A DNA stretch of 44,141 nucleotides from Rostrohypoxylon terebratum (GCA_022497145.1 MU386013.1:1-44141), one strand, 5' to 3'; counted from the stretch's first letter, positions 12,668 to 25,188 are shown. Made by a program: numbers and translations. The notes: generated by a model from the sequence alone, not told the origin.

Positions 12668-13341
12668 GAAATTATTTTTTTAATAATAAAGTATATTAAT
12701 AATGTAGCTCGAACCGAGAACGCGGTTTTTAATTAATCGAAATCATATCGATAAAATCGCCTTTATTAAATTAACGCTTAACATCTTTTATTATTTTTAA
12801 CTTAAATAACTTTTAATATATATATTGTAAAAAATTATAACTTAATTTATATTATAAATTTTATTTTTAAGATTAATAAATTTAATTTCTAAAAAGTTAT
12901 ATATATTTAAAAGAAAATTACTATTATTTTTATCGAATTAATAAATCGGCAATTGATTTAAAAAACACGTGATCTATCGAAAATTTAACATTTAATATTT
13001 ATTAAGCTTTTTACTCAGATAATTATTTTTTTAAAAACTTTAAAAAAATGTAATTAAAATAATTGAAATCGTATTAACGTAATATATAATTATATAAGGC
13101 TTTTAAAGTTTTAAAAAATAATTAAAAAAGTTATTTTAATTTTTAATATTAAAAAATATATACCGATATATATTTAGTTTACATGTGGTAAAATATATTG
13201 AAATACAATTAAATTTATATAAAATTTAAACTATTATAACTATAAGTATTATCTTATTAACAAAAGCTTTAGTTAATTAAAAACCGCGCTTTTAATTTAA
13301 GCTACACTATTAAAATACTATATTGTTAAAATAGTAAAACT
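12668..13341 (+). mobile_element. TIR element X, copy 2
   Basis: About 674 bp with inverted ends. The left end includes ATGTAGCTCGAACCGAGAAC followed by GCGGTTTTTAATTAA. The right end, reverse-complemented, gives AGTGTAGCTTAAATTAAAAG followed by the same GCGGTTTTTAATTAA. The right terminus is ATAGTAAAACT, as in the other copies. The inside matches X3 and the X1 remnant. The left terminus is decayed and no clear target duplication is seen. Confidence 0.68.
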
Positions 13342-14166
13342 CTTTTAAAATAATATATTTTTATTAAATATAAAATATTAAATAATATAATATTAAATAA
13401 AAAAATAATATTTATTAATTAATTTTAATTAAGTTTTTATTATTATTATATTATTAAAAAATAATTATTAATAGTATTTTATTTTTAAATTAATGGTTAA
13501 ACGAAAAAAAAAATTTAAAATTTAAAATTTATTTATAATATTTTATAGAAAAAAGTAAATTTATTAAACTTTAATATTAAAAAATATGATTTAGTTATAA
13601 TAATATATAAAATATTATAATAAATATTTTATTTTTTATAGTTTTAATACGATATTATTCAATAATAAAGTTTAAAATTAAAAATAATGTTTTTCAAAAA
13701 AGTATTAATAATTAAAATAAAAATATAGAAATTTTAAAAAATTAAGAAAAAACTTGAAAAGTATTAAAAATATATAATTAAGTTATAAGTTAAGTATCAT
13801 AATAAATGTTATATGTTATTAACTTTAAAAAAATTATTTAATTAATTTATTTATTAAAAATTTAAAATTTAAAAGGATTAATTTTAAGTTAACCTTTAAA
13901 TATATTAGTTTTTTTAAGATTTTTAAGCTAATAAATAAACTTACATACCGTATAACATTACGTAATAAATATTTGTAATTATATAATATATTTTTAATAT
14001 TTTTATTAAAATCTTAAAAATTAAAACCTAATATAAAATTAAATAATTTTATAGCTGTTGAACTTTATTAATAATAAAAAAAATAGTAAATAAAGATATA
14101 TTATACTTAATAAAATAAATAAAGTGGCTTTTTAAATATAATTAATAAGTACTTAAAATATATATA
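13342..14166. repeat. Unassigned RIP-degraded DNA
   Basis: Very AT-rich with no open frame and no recognisable terminal structure. It may be the downstream part of the second gypsy relic, cut off by the LTR at 14,167, but I could not confirm this by decoding. Confidence 0.35.
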
Positions 14167-14500
14167 TGTGACGAACCTATACTTAGGCTTAGTAAGTATA
14201 GCTTCATAAGGGGGTCTTGATTTTAAGGTAACAGTAATTGTAGAGGTCAAATGTGATCAATCAAGTATGTTCGTCAGAGAGGCTTGGAGTCCTCTCCCTA
14301 CTCGTAGTGAATAGACTTAGATTGATAACTAAAGAACTAGAAAAACGAATGACTAGATACATGGAAAATGCTGTGATTATATAGATATCCTTCCTCCCTG
14401 TCTTGTTTTGAAGGTAGCTGTAGTAGCCAGCTATCCAAGGTTTACCCATTTTGGTGTTGCGTTTTAAGTGGGTATACCTCCTTGTTGTCGGATCGTAACA
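14167..14500 (-). mobile_element. LTR of a related but distinct subfamily
   Basis: A 334-bp island of near-normal composition. On the minus strand it runs from TGTTACGATCCGACAACAAG to GGTTCGTCACA and has a TATATAA box near 14,380. It shares the termini, the TTTTAAGGTAACA-type block and the region near the TATA box with the other LTRs, but lacks GTCACGTGAC and diverges elsewhere. The flanks ATATA and ATTAA do not match, so no target duplication is visible. A 62-codon frame inside is not considered a gene. Confidence 0.72.
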
Positions 14501-17500
14501 ATTAACTAAAAAATCCTATTAACATTAATTCCTTTTTTTAATAATTCTTTTCGCTTTTTTAATAAAGTTTTATTATTATTTTAAACTTTTTATAGTAGTT
14601 TTTTTAATTTATTAAAGTAGTTTAGTTTATATGTTAATTTTTTCAATTAATGTTTCGTTTATTTTTACTCTTTAAAACTTTTATAATTCTTTTAAGAATT
14701 TATTTAATATCATTTATTTAGTTTAATTAGTTATATAATTTAAGTGGGTTTTTAAAAACTAAAACTTTACTTTTTATAAGTACGTTTTTTAAGGTTTTCT
14801 TTATAATTAAATTCGTATAACCTAGGATTTATAGGGTTTTTCTATAATATTAAATGTAAATATTTTATATATGAATTTCGGTTTTTTTAAAAAAATAAAA
14901 TATTATTTAAATATACAATATAAAAAACATTTAAATAGTTATAAAAAGCTTGGTAAACGTAGTTTTAAAAGGTAATAAAGGCATTTATTAAATTAAAAAG
15001 TATTATTAAATATTTATAATAATTATAACGTGTTTGAAAAGCTATTTATTATTTATTACTCTTTTTAATTTAAATTTAATAATATATATTTTTAAGGTTA
15101 ATCTTAAAAAAATATTATACGCTAAAAATTTAGTTTAAGATTTTAAAACTAAAAGGTAAAAAGTATTTATTCTTAATAATAACTTTATTAAATCCTTAAT
15201 AGTTTATATAAAGTTATAAACTCCTATCTTTTTTAAGGATAAAAAAAATAAGTATATTAATAAGGCTTTTAAATTTACATATTCTTCTTAATTTTAAGTA
15301 TTTATATACTATTAAAATACTTTTAATTTATTTTTATTAATAAGTAAATAAAGTAATAAACAGGTATTACCTTAAAAAATGTTAATAAAATAATTAATAT
15401 TTTAATATAGTAAAAATTTATTAGCCTTGTTAAATTTAAATATATTTTAATAATCTTATAACTTTACAAGTAAAAATTCATTAATTAATATATTAAATAA
15501 CCTTTTTTCGTTAGGTAATAATATATCCTTCGTAGGTAAAGGTATAATCTTTTTTATAGTAAAAATAATAAATACGTAAACTATATATTTATTACGTTTA
15601 ATAAACTTATAAAAACTTAAATTTTTATATTAAAAGGCTATTATTTTAAACCAATAATAATTTTTATTAAGGTTAAAAATAATATATTTTTCTTTAAAAA
15701 TAATCATTAATTGTTACGAACCCGTCTACTACTTCTGTCTAACTGACTTCGTAGAGCGGATACGTACCCTGGGGTACTTGGTTTTAAGGTAACAATACTG
15801 TAGGGTTGACGATTCTGTTCGTAAAAGAGATTTCAGGGGACTCTATATTCAAGTGCAGTCTGAATACTTAGATTGAAAGCTGAGGAGCTAAAAACTAAAT
15901 ACAGTAGGAGATTTCCATTCTTTTATACTGATTCTTTTTCCATATATTCCGCTTTGGGTCGCTGAGTCGCTTTTCTCAGGATGGTGATCCAGCGACTTAT
16001 CTTGGAGTCGCTGGGTCGCTCTTCTTGGCGTTATGATTTGGCGACTCAGTCACGTGACCTCCGGTCCGTAAGTTCTTCCGGGGTGGTGGTGATTTTGAAC
16101 CGTGACATTAATAATAATATAAGATTTTTATAATTTTAAAAGTCTTTATTAATTATTATATAATCACGCGTAAAAGTTTATATAACGTTATAGCTATTAA
16201 TAATAATAATTAATACTTAATAAACTTTATAAGTGAGATATGTTAACATATTAACGGCTTTAACAATAAAAACTATAGATTTCGTTTTTTATAATTTTAT
16301 TTATTTAACAAATTATATGTTAACGTAGTTAACCTTCGCATAAATATCTATGTCGGCGAAGGTATCGATATCGAATTTAATAATATAAATTATAATTTTA
16401 GTATAAAAGCATATAATCACCTTTAAGTTATCATTTTTTAATTTCGTAATTACAAAGGTAACACCTATAAAACTTACTTTTTTCCTTGCTTTTTCTTTAC
16501 ATAATCCTTACCTTAAAAATCCTCTTTTTTAACTTTACCTTTTTTTATCTTTATCTTTTTTCTTTAAGGTTCGATTTTACTTAAACCACTAATTAATTAA
16601 GTAATATTCATTATTATATAAATAATAACGAAAAATCTTTTTATTATCCTTTTTTTAATTTTTCCGTTTTAAACAATAACTATCACCATTTTTTTAATAC
16701 GATAATAAGTAACTACGGTTACTAATACGTTATTTTTTATTAAAAAATTTATTATCATTACTTTATTAATGTTTATTTTTATTTTTTACTTATTAAATAT
16801 TTTATTTAATTTAAACTTATTTTATTATTTCCGTTTATATTTTAAGTTTTATTTTTTTATATCCGTTTAAATAAACTTAAAAATTAATTAATAATTTAAT
16901 ATAAAAGGTTAATATTTAAATAACATTTAATTTGAGTTTTAACTATTATTTTAAAACATTTAAATAATTATTAAATACTTACGGCTTTTATATTATTTTT
17001 ATTAAGCTTTTTTAAATTATTTCGTTACTTAATATTTTTTTATTATTAACATCTTTAAGTAAAGTTAATATTTATTTAATAAAATCATTATAATTATTAT
17101 CAATAATATTTCTTTTAAACTTAAATTTTTCCTTAATATATTTTCACTATAATAATTAAAACTTTTAATCTATATTATTAATAATATATAATATACGTTT
17201 AATAGGTTTTTTAAACTTTTTTAATGTTTAATAAAATACTAAGTTAAAGTCTTTTAACCATTTTTTATTTATAAAATAATTAATTCATTTTGAAAGTATT
17301 AATATTATTAGTTTTTAATTTAATCTATTATTATTATCATTGTTTAATAAATTAAAATTATTGTTATTATTTTTATCTCTTTAACTTCGTTTTATATATC
17401 GTCTTTTATTACTTAAGAATTTATTTAACTTTTTTTATTTCTTTAATTCAATTAATCGTTATTTTCCCTTAACTATTTATTTGAATTTTATAATATATTA

Positions 17501-17900
17501 ATTAACTTAATTTATATCACTTTTATTAATTAATCTTTTAATTACATTGTATTGTTAAATAAACCTTTTACTTAATTTGTTAGTAAAATTATTAACATTT
17601 TAAGTATTTACTCGGGCGTTTATTTTATTCCTCTTTTAATAATAACTTTTAAACAGGTTATTTTTAGATAAATTATCGTTCTTTTATAAGTTATCATCTC
17701 TTTTCTTTTCGCTACTTATTAATAAAGGATCTTTAACTTTTCTTTTACTTTCATTTTATCTTAATAGGCTTACTTTTTCTTTTTTTACATTATTATAACC
17801 TAATAAAGGTTTTTTTATCTTTTATTAATAATAATTAATATTTATAATATAAAAACATAATAAAAGAAAATAGTATTTTTTTACACAATTAATTTAACAA
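14501..17900 (-). mobile_element. Second, distinct Ty3/gypsy relic
   Basis: A RIP-degraded gypsy element read on minus and interrupted by a solo LTR (15,712-16,107). RT fragments resemble the IKDRYPLPLI block near 15,190 and the FRTRYGxFEYLVMPFGLTNAP block near 15,000. The YLDD box is at 14,902-14,913, now YLNN, in a VYLNNILFF context. The wording differs from the inverted pair (MPFGLTNAP type here, VLPFGLTNG type there), so this is another gypsy lineage. Sequence from 16,110 to 17,900 is lysine-rich when read on minus and ends in a possible protease segment near 16,400, consistent with gag-protease lying upstream of RT. Limits are approximate. Confidence 0.68.
15712..16107 (-). mobile_element. 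Solo LTR with TTAAT target duplication
   Basis: A 396-bp LTR. On minus it starts TGTCACGGTTCAAAATC and ends GGGTTCGTAACA. It is flanked by a perfect 5-bp duplication TTAAT (15,707-15,711 and 16,108-16,112). GTCACGTGAC is at 16,049-16,058, 49 bp from its start, and a TATAAAAG box lies near 15,933. Composition is normal inside RIP-degraded gypsy DNA. It is the longest LTR copy here and has extra U3 sequence with several GCGACTCAG-like repeats between 15,960 and 16,050. Confidence 0.92.
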
Positions 17901-18059
17901 GTGTGTAAAGGTAAAATAACTTAAATTAAGTCTTTAAAAAATTTTTCTTTAATTAAAAATCGCTTTATATAATTAATAACAGCTTAGTAGAATTAATGTT
18001 TAATTAATTTCTTAAATATATTAATTATTAAGTAATTTCTTAAAAAATCTTTAAAATTA

Positions 18060-18270
18060 TAAAGATAATAAGATTAAAAATAAGTGATAAATAATATATT
18101 ATATATCTATTTAAAATTAAAGCTTAAAAAATAAAAGGAAAAGTTATTTTTATTTTCTAACTTAATTATTTTATCTTAACTTATTTATATGACTTAATTA
18201 CCTTAATCGTTATATCTTTATATTTTATTAATTATATAATACTTTTATTTTAAACCTTTAAAACCTCTTA
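18060..18270 (+). repeat. Dispersed repeat, copy of 10,925-11,130
   Basis: Direct copy of the repeat at about 10,925-11,130, sharing AAATTAAAGCTTAAAAAATA and the downstream TTATATAATACTTTTATT-type end. The match stops near 18,265. The class is unknown. Confidence 0.45.
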
Positions 18271-18399
18271 TAATTTTATAAAAATTTCTATTATTAAGTT
18301 ATTATAACGTTAAATATAATATGTTTTATTATTTATATATAATAGATTTTAATATTTAAACGATTAAAAAATATTGAAATATTTATTTAATTTTTTTAA

Positions 18400-18905
18400 T
18401 GTAATATAACGTAATAGTTTAACGTTTAACTACTTTTATTTATAGTTTTTTTATTAACCACGTTAACTATTTATTTTAATATAAAAAAAAGGTTTAATTT
18501 TTTTTATTATTATAAATGTTTTTTCCCTTAAATTAATTTAAACTTTATTATATTTTATAATTTTAAAAAAGTAACGTTAATATACTTTAGTTTTAATTTA
18601 TATACGGCTTAATATGTTAACTTTATAAAAATAAAACGTCAGTAAAATTACTATTTATTTTTTATTAATAATAAATTAAAAATCATTTATTTATTTTAAC
18701 AATTAACTATAAAAAAAACTTGTTTTACTTTTAAAAAACTAAAATCAACCGAAGTTAACGAAAAGGTTTATATGTTGCTTTATAATTGTTTTATTTATAA
18801 ATTATAAATAATAACATATTAAATTATAATTTTTTACTTCTTTTTTTCACTATTAACTTTCTAACTAAAGAATTATATAATAAAAATTATATAACTTTAC
18901 CGCCG
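18400..18905 (+). repeat. Dispersed repeat Z, copy 1
   Basis: About 500 bp aligning with 24,708-25,188 in the same orientation, from ACGTAATRGTTTAACG to TTATATAATAAARRTTATA. Differences are mostly RIP-type transitions. No terminal repeats or recognisable coding sequence were found. It ends just before a truncated LTR. Confidence 0.55.
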
Positions 18906-18924
18906 TTTATTTTTTATAAAATAA

Positions 18925-19010
18925 TATTGTTACCTTAAAACCAAGTACCCCAGGGTACGTATCCGCTCTGCGAAGTCAGTTAGACAAAAGTAGCAAACGG
19001 GTTCATAACA
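18925..19010 (+). mobile_element. Truncated LTR (3' end only)
   Basis: An 86-bp match to the 3' end of the LTR at 7,513-7,894, from TATTGTTACC to GGTTCATAACA. It lies between repeat Z copy 1 and the 5'-truncated element X3. This suggests a deletion or recombination junction rather than a normal insertion. Confidence 0.8.
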
Positions 19011-19535
19011 TATATATACCGTAAAAACTTTTAACTTAATTTATATTATAAAGTTTATTTAAAAAATTAAAATATATTAATTTAAAAGTGTTATACGTTT
19101 TTAATAAAAAGTTATTACTATTTTTATCGGATTATTAAATCGGTAATTAATTTAAAAAACATATGATTTATTAAAGAATTTAATATTTAATATTTATTAA
19201 GTTTTTTACTTAAATAATTATTTTTTTAAAGCTTTAAAAAAGTATAATTAAAACTATTAAAATCGTATTAACGTGATTTATAATTATATAAAGATATTAA
19301 AGTTTTTAAGGATAATTAATAAGGTTATTTTAATTTTAATATTTAAAACTATATAACGAAATATATTTAATTAAAGTGTAGTAAAATACATTAAAATATA
19401 ATTAAATTTATATAAAATTCGAAATATCGTTAATTATAAACATTAGTTTATCGATAAGTGTTTTTACTAATTAAAAACCGTGGTTTTAATTTAAACTACA
19501 TTATTAAAATACGATATTATTAAAATAATAAAACT
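19011..19535 (+). mobile_element. TIR element X, copy 3 (5' truncated)
   Basis: Aligns with X2 from its position about 12,815 to the end and finishes in the family terminus TAATAAAACT. The left TIR is missing and the element starts directly after the LTR fragment. Differences from X2 are mainly RIP-type transitions. Confidence 0.66.
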
Positions 19536-20089
19536 TATATAAAAATCAAAATAAATATTTATTTAATTAATGTTAAAATTTAAATAATTTTTAAAATAAT
19601 TAATATTATGAATATTATAATTACGTATTTAAATACCGTTTAAAATAATAATATTTTTTATATTATAATAAACGAATATTTTTTAATAAATAAAATTAAT
19701 AAAAAGTAATATGATAATTTTAATATTTATATTATTAATAATTATAATAAAAAAACGATTGATTTATTACAAACATTAGAAAAAGTTAAGATAAAATTAA
19801 ATTATTACGTAAATTAATTTAAAAATAAAAACGTGTAAATAAAATTTAAATATATAATTTTATTTTTTTAATTACCGTAACGAAAACCCTCGACTTATAA
19901 AAATAATTTTAAGCTTTATATAATAATATCTTATAAGGTATAAGCTCTAAATAAAACTTATTATTTTACGGTAAATAAAATCCTTTAAAGTTATAAAATA
20001 ATAGGTTTTATTTAAAGTTTATACTTAATACGAAACCGTTATATAAGTGGAATTATTATTATTATTGAGATTATTTATTAAGTTATAAT
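19536..20089. repeat. Unassigned RIP-degraded DNA
   Basis: AT-rich with no open frame. I see no terminal repeats or decodable domain. Confidence 0.35.
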
Positions 20090-21080
20090 TAATTTTATCG
20101 TTTAACTTATAATTTAATTTATAATTTAACTTAGAATATAACTTATAATATAACTTATAATATAATTTATAAAATATATATAAAACGATTTAAAATTATA
20201 ATTAAGTAATTAAGTTTTTTTATACGTATATTATAAGTTATATTATAAGTTATATTGTAAGATATATTATATATTAAATTTAAATTATTTAATAAGTTAA
20301 ATTATAAATTAAATTATAAATTAAATTATAAATTATTTAATTGATATATAAATAAGTTTATAATTAAATAAATATTTTAAATTATAAATTGAGTTTTATA
20401 TATTTTATAAGTTATATTATACGTTAATTAATAAATAAATTTATAAATAAGTTTATATTTATATTAATAAACTAAATAATAATTTATTTAGTACATATTT
20501 TATCAGTTAAATTATAAAATATATTGTAAGTTATATTATAAGTTAATTTATAAATAAATTTATATTTATATTAATAAATTAAATAATAACTTATTTTATA
20601 TGTATTTGTCAAGTTAAATTATAAAATAACTAAAAAAATAAATGAAAAGATTTATAAAAGTATAAGTTTTTATATGTGTATAATAAATAAGTAAAACGGT
20701 AAAAATTTTAAATAAACTTTTTTTTTAAGTTTTTTTATATGTATAAAAATAAATACGTATTTATTTATTTAAGTAAGTACGTATATACGTATATATATAA
20801 GTAAAAAAAATAAAGTCGTTTTATAATTAAAAGTATTATAAGTAAATAAATAAATAACTTACGAATAAGATCTAAAGTTTTTTAAACTTTATAAAATAAA
20901 TACTTAAAAAATAATTAAAATTTTAAATTAAAATTATCATTAATATTTAAATACTTAAATGAATAGATTATATCGTACGTTGTTTTTTACGTTATATAAT
21001 AATTTATATTTTATAATGTATTTTACGATGTATTTTACGGTGTATTATAAGTTATATTCGACGTTATATTATAAATCAAA
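20090..21080. repeat. Degenerate tandem and inverted minisatellite zone
   Basis: Short units of the type AACTTATAATATA are repeated in tandem at about 20,100-20,165, and the inverted form (TATATTATAAGTTATATTAT) is repeated at about 20,225-20,265 and again at 20,405, 20,530 and 21,040. Two longer units of roughly 110-120 bp (about 20,405-20,525 and 20,526-20,635) are direct tandem copies. A CGTATATACGTATATATA-type segment lies at 20,777. No gene is present. It could be a decayed satellite or the tandem part of a transposon. Confidence 0.55.
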
Positions 21081-22012
21081 TTATAAAATAAATTATTATT
21101 TAATATAATGTTTATTATATATAAAATTATTTTTAAAATATTTATAAAATATATATGATTTATAAAATAATTTAAAAGTGTTAAAGTTATTTTAATAGTT
21201 ATTTAATTTTAGTATATATACCTCGCTATATAATTTTAATGGTAAAGTACTTAACACGAGCGAAATAACTTTATTACCGAAAAATAATTTCTTTTTTAAA
21301 ATAATTATAAAAACACCCGCTCTTTTATTATAATATTAATAATAATATAAGTTATTATATAATAAATACATAATAACTTAAATTTTTATTAAAAATTTAA
21401 TATATTTATTACAATTAAATTATTTTATATTATAAGTATTAATTTTAAAAGATTAATTTTCATTAAAAAAGTTTATTTTTTATTAAATTTATAAAAGATA
21501 AATATTTATAGTAAAAAAATATTAGTTTAAAATTTTATCGAAATATAAACTTATAATAAATCAAAAGCGATTTTTTTTAAAAAATAATTTTCTTTTAAAT
21601 TATAAAGTATTATTAAATTATTTAAACGAATAAATGATATTTTTATTATATTTTAAATTTTAATTATTTATTTAAACGATAAAACGGAAAATAACTTACC
21701 GTTATATAATAATTATAATTTAAATTATTAAATTTAACTTATATTTTTTAAAAAAATAAAACTTGTTTATTTATATTAATATATTTAAAAGTATTTAATT
21801 TAATTTATAATGTTCATTTTATTAAAAAAATATATTTATTAATAATTTAAATTAAACAAATAATTGTTTTAAAAAACATAAAACTTAAATTTATAAATAA
21901 AATAATTAATGAATTTTTTTAAGTTATAAGTTAAAAAAAGTAAATATAATATAAGTAATAATATTTAAAATAAGTAATAATATTATAGTACGTTATTTTA
22001 ATGCTTTATGTG
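21081..22012. repeat. Unassigned RIP-degraded DNA
   Basis: AT-rich with no open frame. A slightly less degraded patch with CG-containing words lies near 21,220-21,320 (CTCGCTATATAATTTTAATG, CACGAGCGAAATAAC), but it could not be assigned. Confidence 0.35.
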
Positions 22013-22250
22013 TGTGTTAAGGACGAAACGCAGTCACGTGTAATGTGGGGCTTAAAAAGCAGTGGCAATATTTTAAAGGCGACGTGTATTATACTTAATC
22101 GGGGTTAACTTAAAGTTAATTAGTTTTATAAAGTTATATCCCCGTTTATATTATAACCGTAATTTTTTTTATTTTTTATTTTTTTATTTTTTTAACTTTA
22201 ATATAATAATTATCTTTACTTCATTAATAAACTATAATGCTCACTTTAAA
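22013..22250 (+). repeat. Dispersed repeat with CACGTG motif, copy 2
   Basis: Direct copy of 10,474-10,690 and the better preserved of the two, with GTGTTAAGGACGAAACGCAG, GTCACGTG at 22,033-22,040, and GGGGCTTAAAAAGCAGTGGC. It could be a fragment of an LTR or of another element's promoter. Confidence 0.5.
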
Positions 22251-24707
22251 ATGTTTAATTAGTTTTTAATAAATAATAATAAAATAATTAATTGCGAAAA
22301 ATATAATTATTTAATTATTAAATTTTTTTATTATAAAAGTTATATATTTTAATATAATTTAAAAATATAATTTAAAATAAATTAAAAAATTATAAATTAT
22401 TTTAAACTTTTATTTAATATAAGTTAATTAAATAATATTTTTAAAAAAGTTTTAACGGTGTTTATTATTATATAATAAATTTTAAATTTTTAAAAAAATA
22501 AAAAAAGTAACAGCTAAATATAATATTTAAATAAATTAAAGATTAATTAATTTATTTAAAAAGTCAAATATAACGATTAATTTATAAAAAAGTTAAAAAG
22601 GAATTTATAAGTTTAAAATTTTAAATTTATTAAGTATTTAAAATAAAAAGATTTTTTAATAAAACGTTCGATAATATATATTAAAAAAGTAAGTTAAAAT
22701 AGTAAAAAAAAAGTTTATATTATTTAGTTATTTATGCTTTATTTTTTTAAAAAAAATAAATAATACTTAAAAAAACGTATAATAATAAATTTTAAAGCTT
22801 CAAATAAAAAATATTAATTAATGTTTATTTATTACTTTTATAAAACGAAATAATTTAAACGATAATTAATAAAAAGTTTTTTATAATAATAAATAAAATA
22901 ATTAATGTAGTTTTTATAAGTTTTAAAAAATATATATTAACGATATTATAATTTTTTTAAAGATGTTAATATATTACTTTAATTTCAAGTTTTAAGAAAT
23001 TCTTTTTAAAAGTTTCCGTAATTAATGTATTAAAATTTATAATAAACGGTTTAAATATTATAATAATAAAAGATTATATATATAAGTTATAATTAAGTTA
23101 AAATATTAAAAATCCATGTTAAGAAAATTTACCTTTTATAAAATAAAAAGATAAATATATTTAAAAATATTAAAATAAAATTTAAATTATTATTAATAAT
23201 AATAAATGAAATATATATATATATATAATGCGAATATTATTTATTTTTATAATTTATAAATAATAAGGTTCTAAAGTTTTATAAGATTAATTATTAAAAT
23301 TAAATTATTTAACTTATTACAATTTTAATTAAATAATTTTTATAAAAGTTAATACGTTAAAATAATATAATTTTAATTTTTTAATTTTTCATTTTACGAA
23401 AGAATTAATTAATTAATTAATTAAGATCTTAATAATTAAATTTATTATATATTTTTTAAAGCTTTAATAAAGCGTAAAAGCCATTCTAAAAATTTAAGTT
23501 TTAAAATTATTTATTTAATATAAATTTATTATTACAATTAAAATTATTTTTAATTTTATTATTTATTTATATAAATATTAATTAATTATAATTTCATAAA
23601 AAATTATAAAGTAAATATCGATAAAAACATTAAATATTAATAAAATAAATAATAAGTTTATAATTATATTAATGTATTTATTTTAATTTAATTTAATAAT
23701 ATATTATATATCAAGTAAATTAAATATAATACTTAATACATTATTAAAATTACTAATAATATTAATTTAAAAAAAGGATATGATTACGAATAATAAAAAG
23801 ATATTTATATTAAAGAACGTAGTTAACGATATAATATAATAGTTTGATAATTTAATTTATATTATAATAGAAATTAAAATTATAAATAAATTTAAAGTTA
23901 AAATTAAGGTTAATTATGTTAAAAATAAACAATTAAAGTACTTACTTAAAACTTTATTATAAGCGAAAAAAATGGAAAAAAATATAACTTAATAGTATTA
24001 ATATAAATTAATTAATAAGTTAATATATTACATTTTTATAATAAAATAAAAAGATTTATAATAATAATATTATTATATATATAAAATATTTTAAAATTAA
24101 TTTATAATTAAAATTTTTATTTTAATTTAATATAAATATTATACGATTTATAAAATTTTTAAATTTAAAATATAAATCGAAAAGTAAAAAAATATATTAT
24201 TTAACGTTTAATTTATATTAAAAATTGAATTAATTAGTTTACTTTCGTAAAAAAATTATTTTTAATTAATTTAGTTATAATTTTATATTATATTATTATT
24301 TAAGATTTCATTATTATATTATTAAAAGTGTTATAAAAATAATATATTAATAAATGTTAAGTTATAATTATTATAATATATTATAATTTAATAAATAAAG
24401 TAATTATCTAAAACGTTTATATTTTATAATTAAACTATTTTATAAAAAGCTATATTCGATGATAATTAAAACTTTTTATTTAAAATATAATTATTTTTAT
24501 TTATATAAATAAAAATGAAATTTATAGTAAATATAAAAATGTAATTAAAAAATGAAATTAATAATTTAATATTATTAAATTACATATAAAAATATATTAT
24601 AAGTTTAAATAATTTTAATATTATAATATAAAATTAATAATATTATTTAATTTTATAATATAATTTAAATAAAATTATTTTAAGTTTTAAATTATATTAT
24701 AAGTGAC
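22251..24707. repeat. Unassigned RIP-degraded DNA
   Basis: AT-rich with no open frame. It contains an AATTAATTAATTAATTAA run near 23,405 and a TATATATATATATA tract near 23,215. No domain could be decoded. Confidence 0.35.
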
Positions 24708-25188
24708 ATAACGTAATGGTTTAACGCTTAACCGCTTTTATTTATAGTTTTTTTATTAATTATATTAGTTGTTTCTTTTAATATAAAGGAAAAGGTTTAA
24801 ATTTTTTATTATTATAAAGGTTTTTTTTAAATTAATTTAAACTTTATTATACTTTATAATTTTAAAGGAGTAATATTAATACGCTTTAATCTTAATTTAT
24901 ATATAACTTAATATGTTAATTTTATAAGGATAAAACGTTATTAAAGTTGTTATTTATTTTTATTAATAACGAGTTAAAAGCGATTTATTCCTTTTAACGA
25001 TTAAATATAAAAGGGAATTTATTTTATTTTTAAAAGATTAAGATTAATCGAAGTTAATAAAAAAGTTTATATGCCGTTTTAAAGTTGTTTTATTTATAAG
25101 TTATAAACGATAATATATTAAATTATAATTTTTTTACTTTTTTTTATAGTTAATTTATTACCGATGAATTATATAATAAAGGTTATAT
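24708..25188 (+). repeat. Dispersed repeat Z, copy 2
   Basis: Direct partner of 18,400-18,905. It is slightly richer in G and C than copy 1, so the two copies together would allow partial reconstruction of the unmutated sequence. Class unknown. Confidence 0.55.

Noticed and set aside
14261..14449. 62-codon frame on minus
   Set aside because: Entirely inside the LTR at 14167-14500, with no recognisable protein features.
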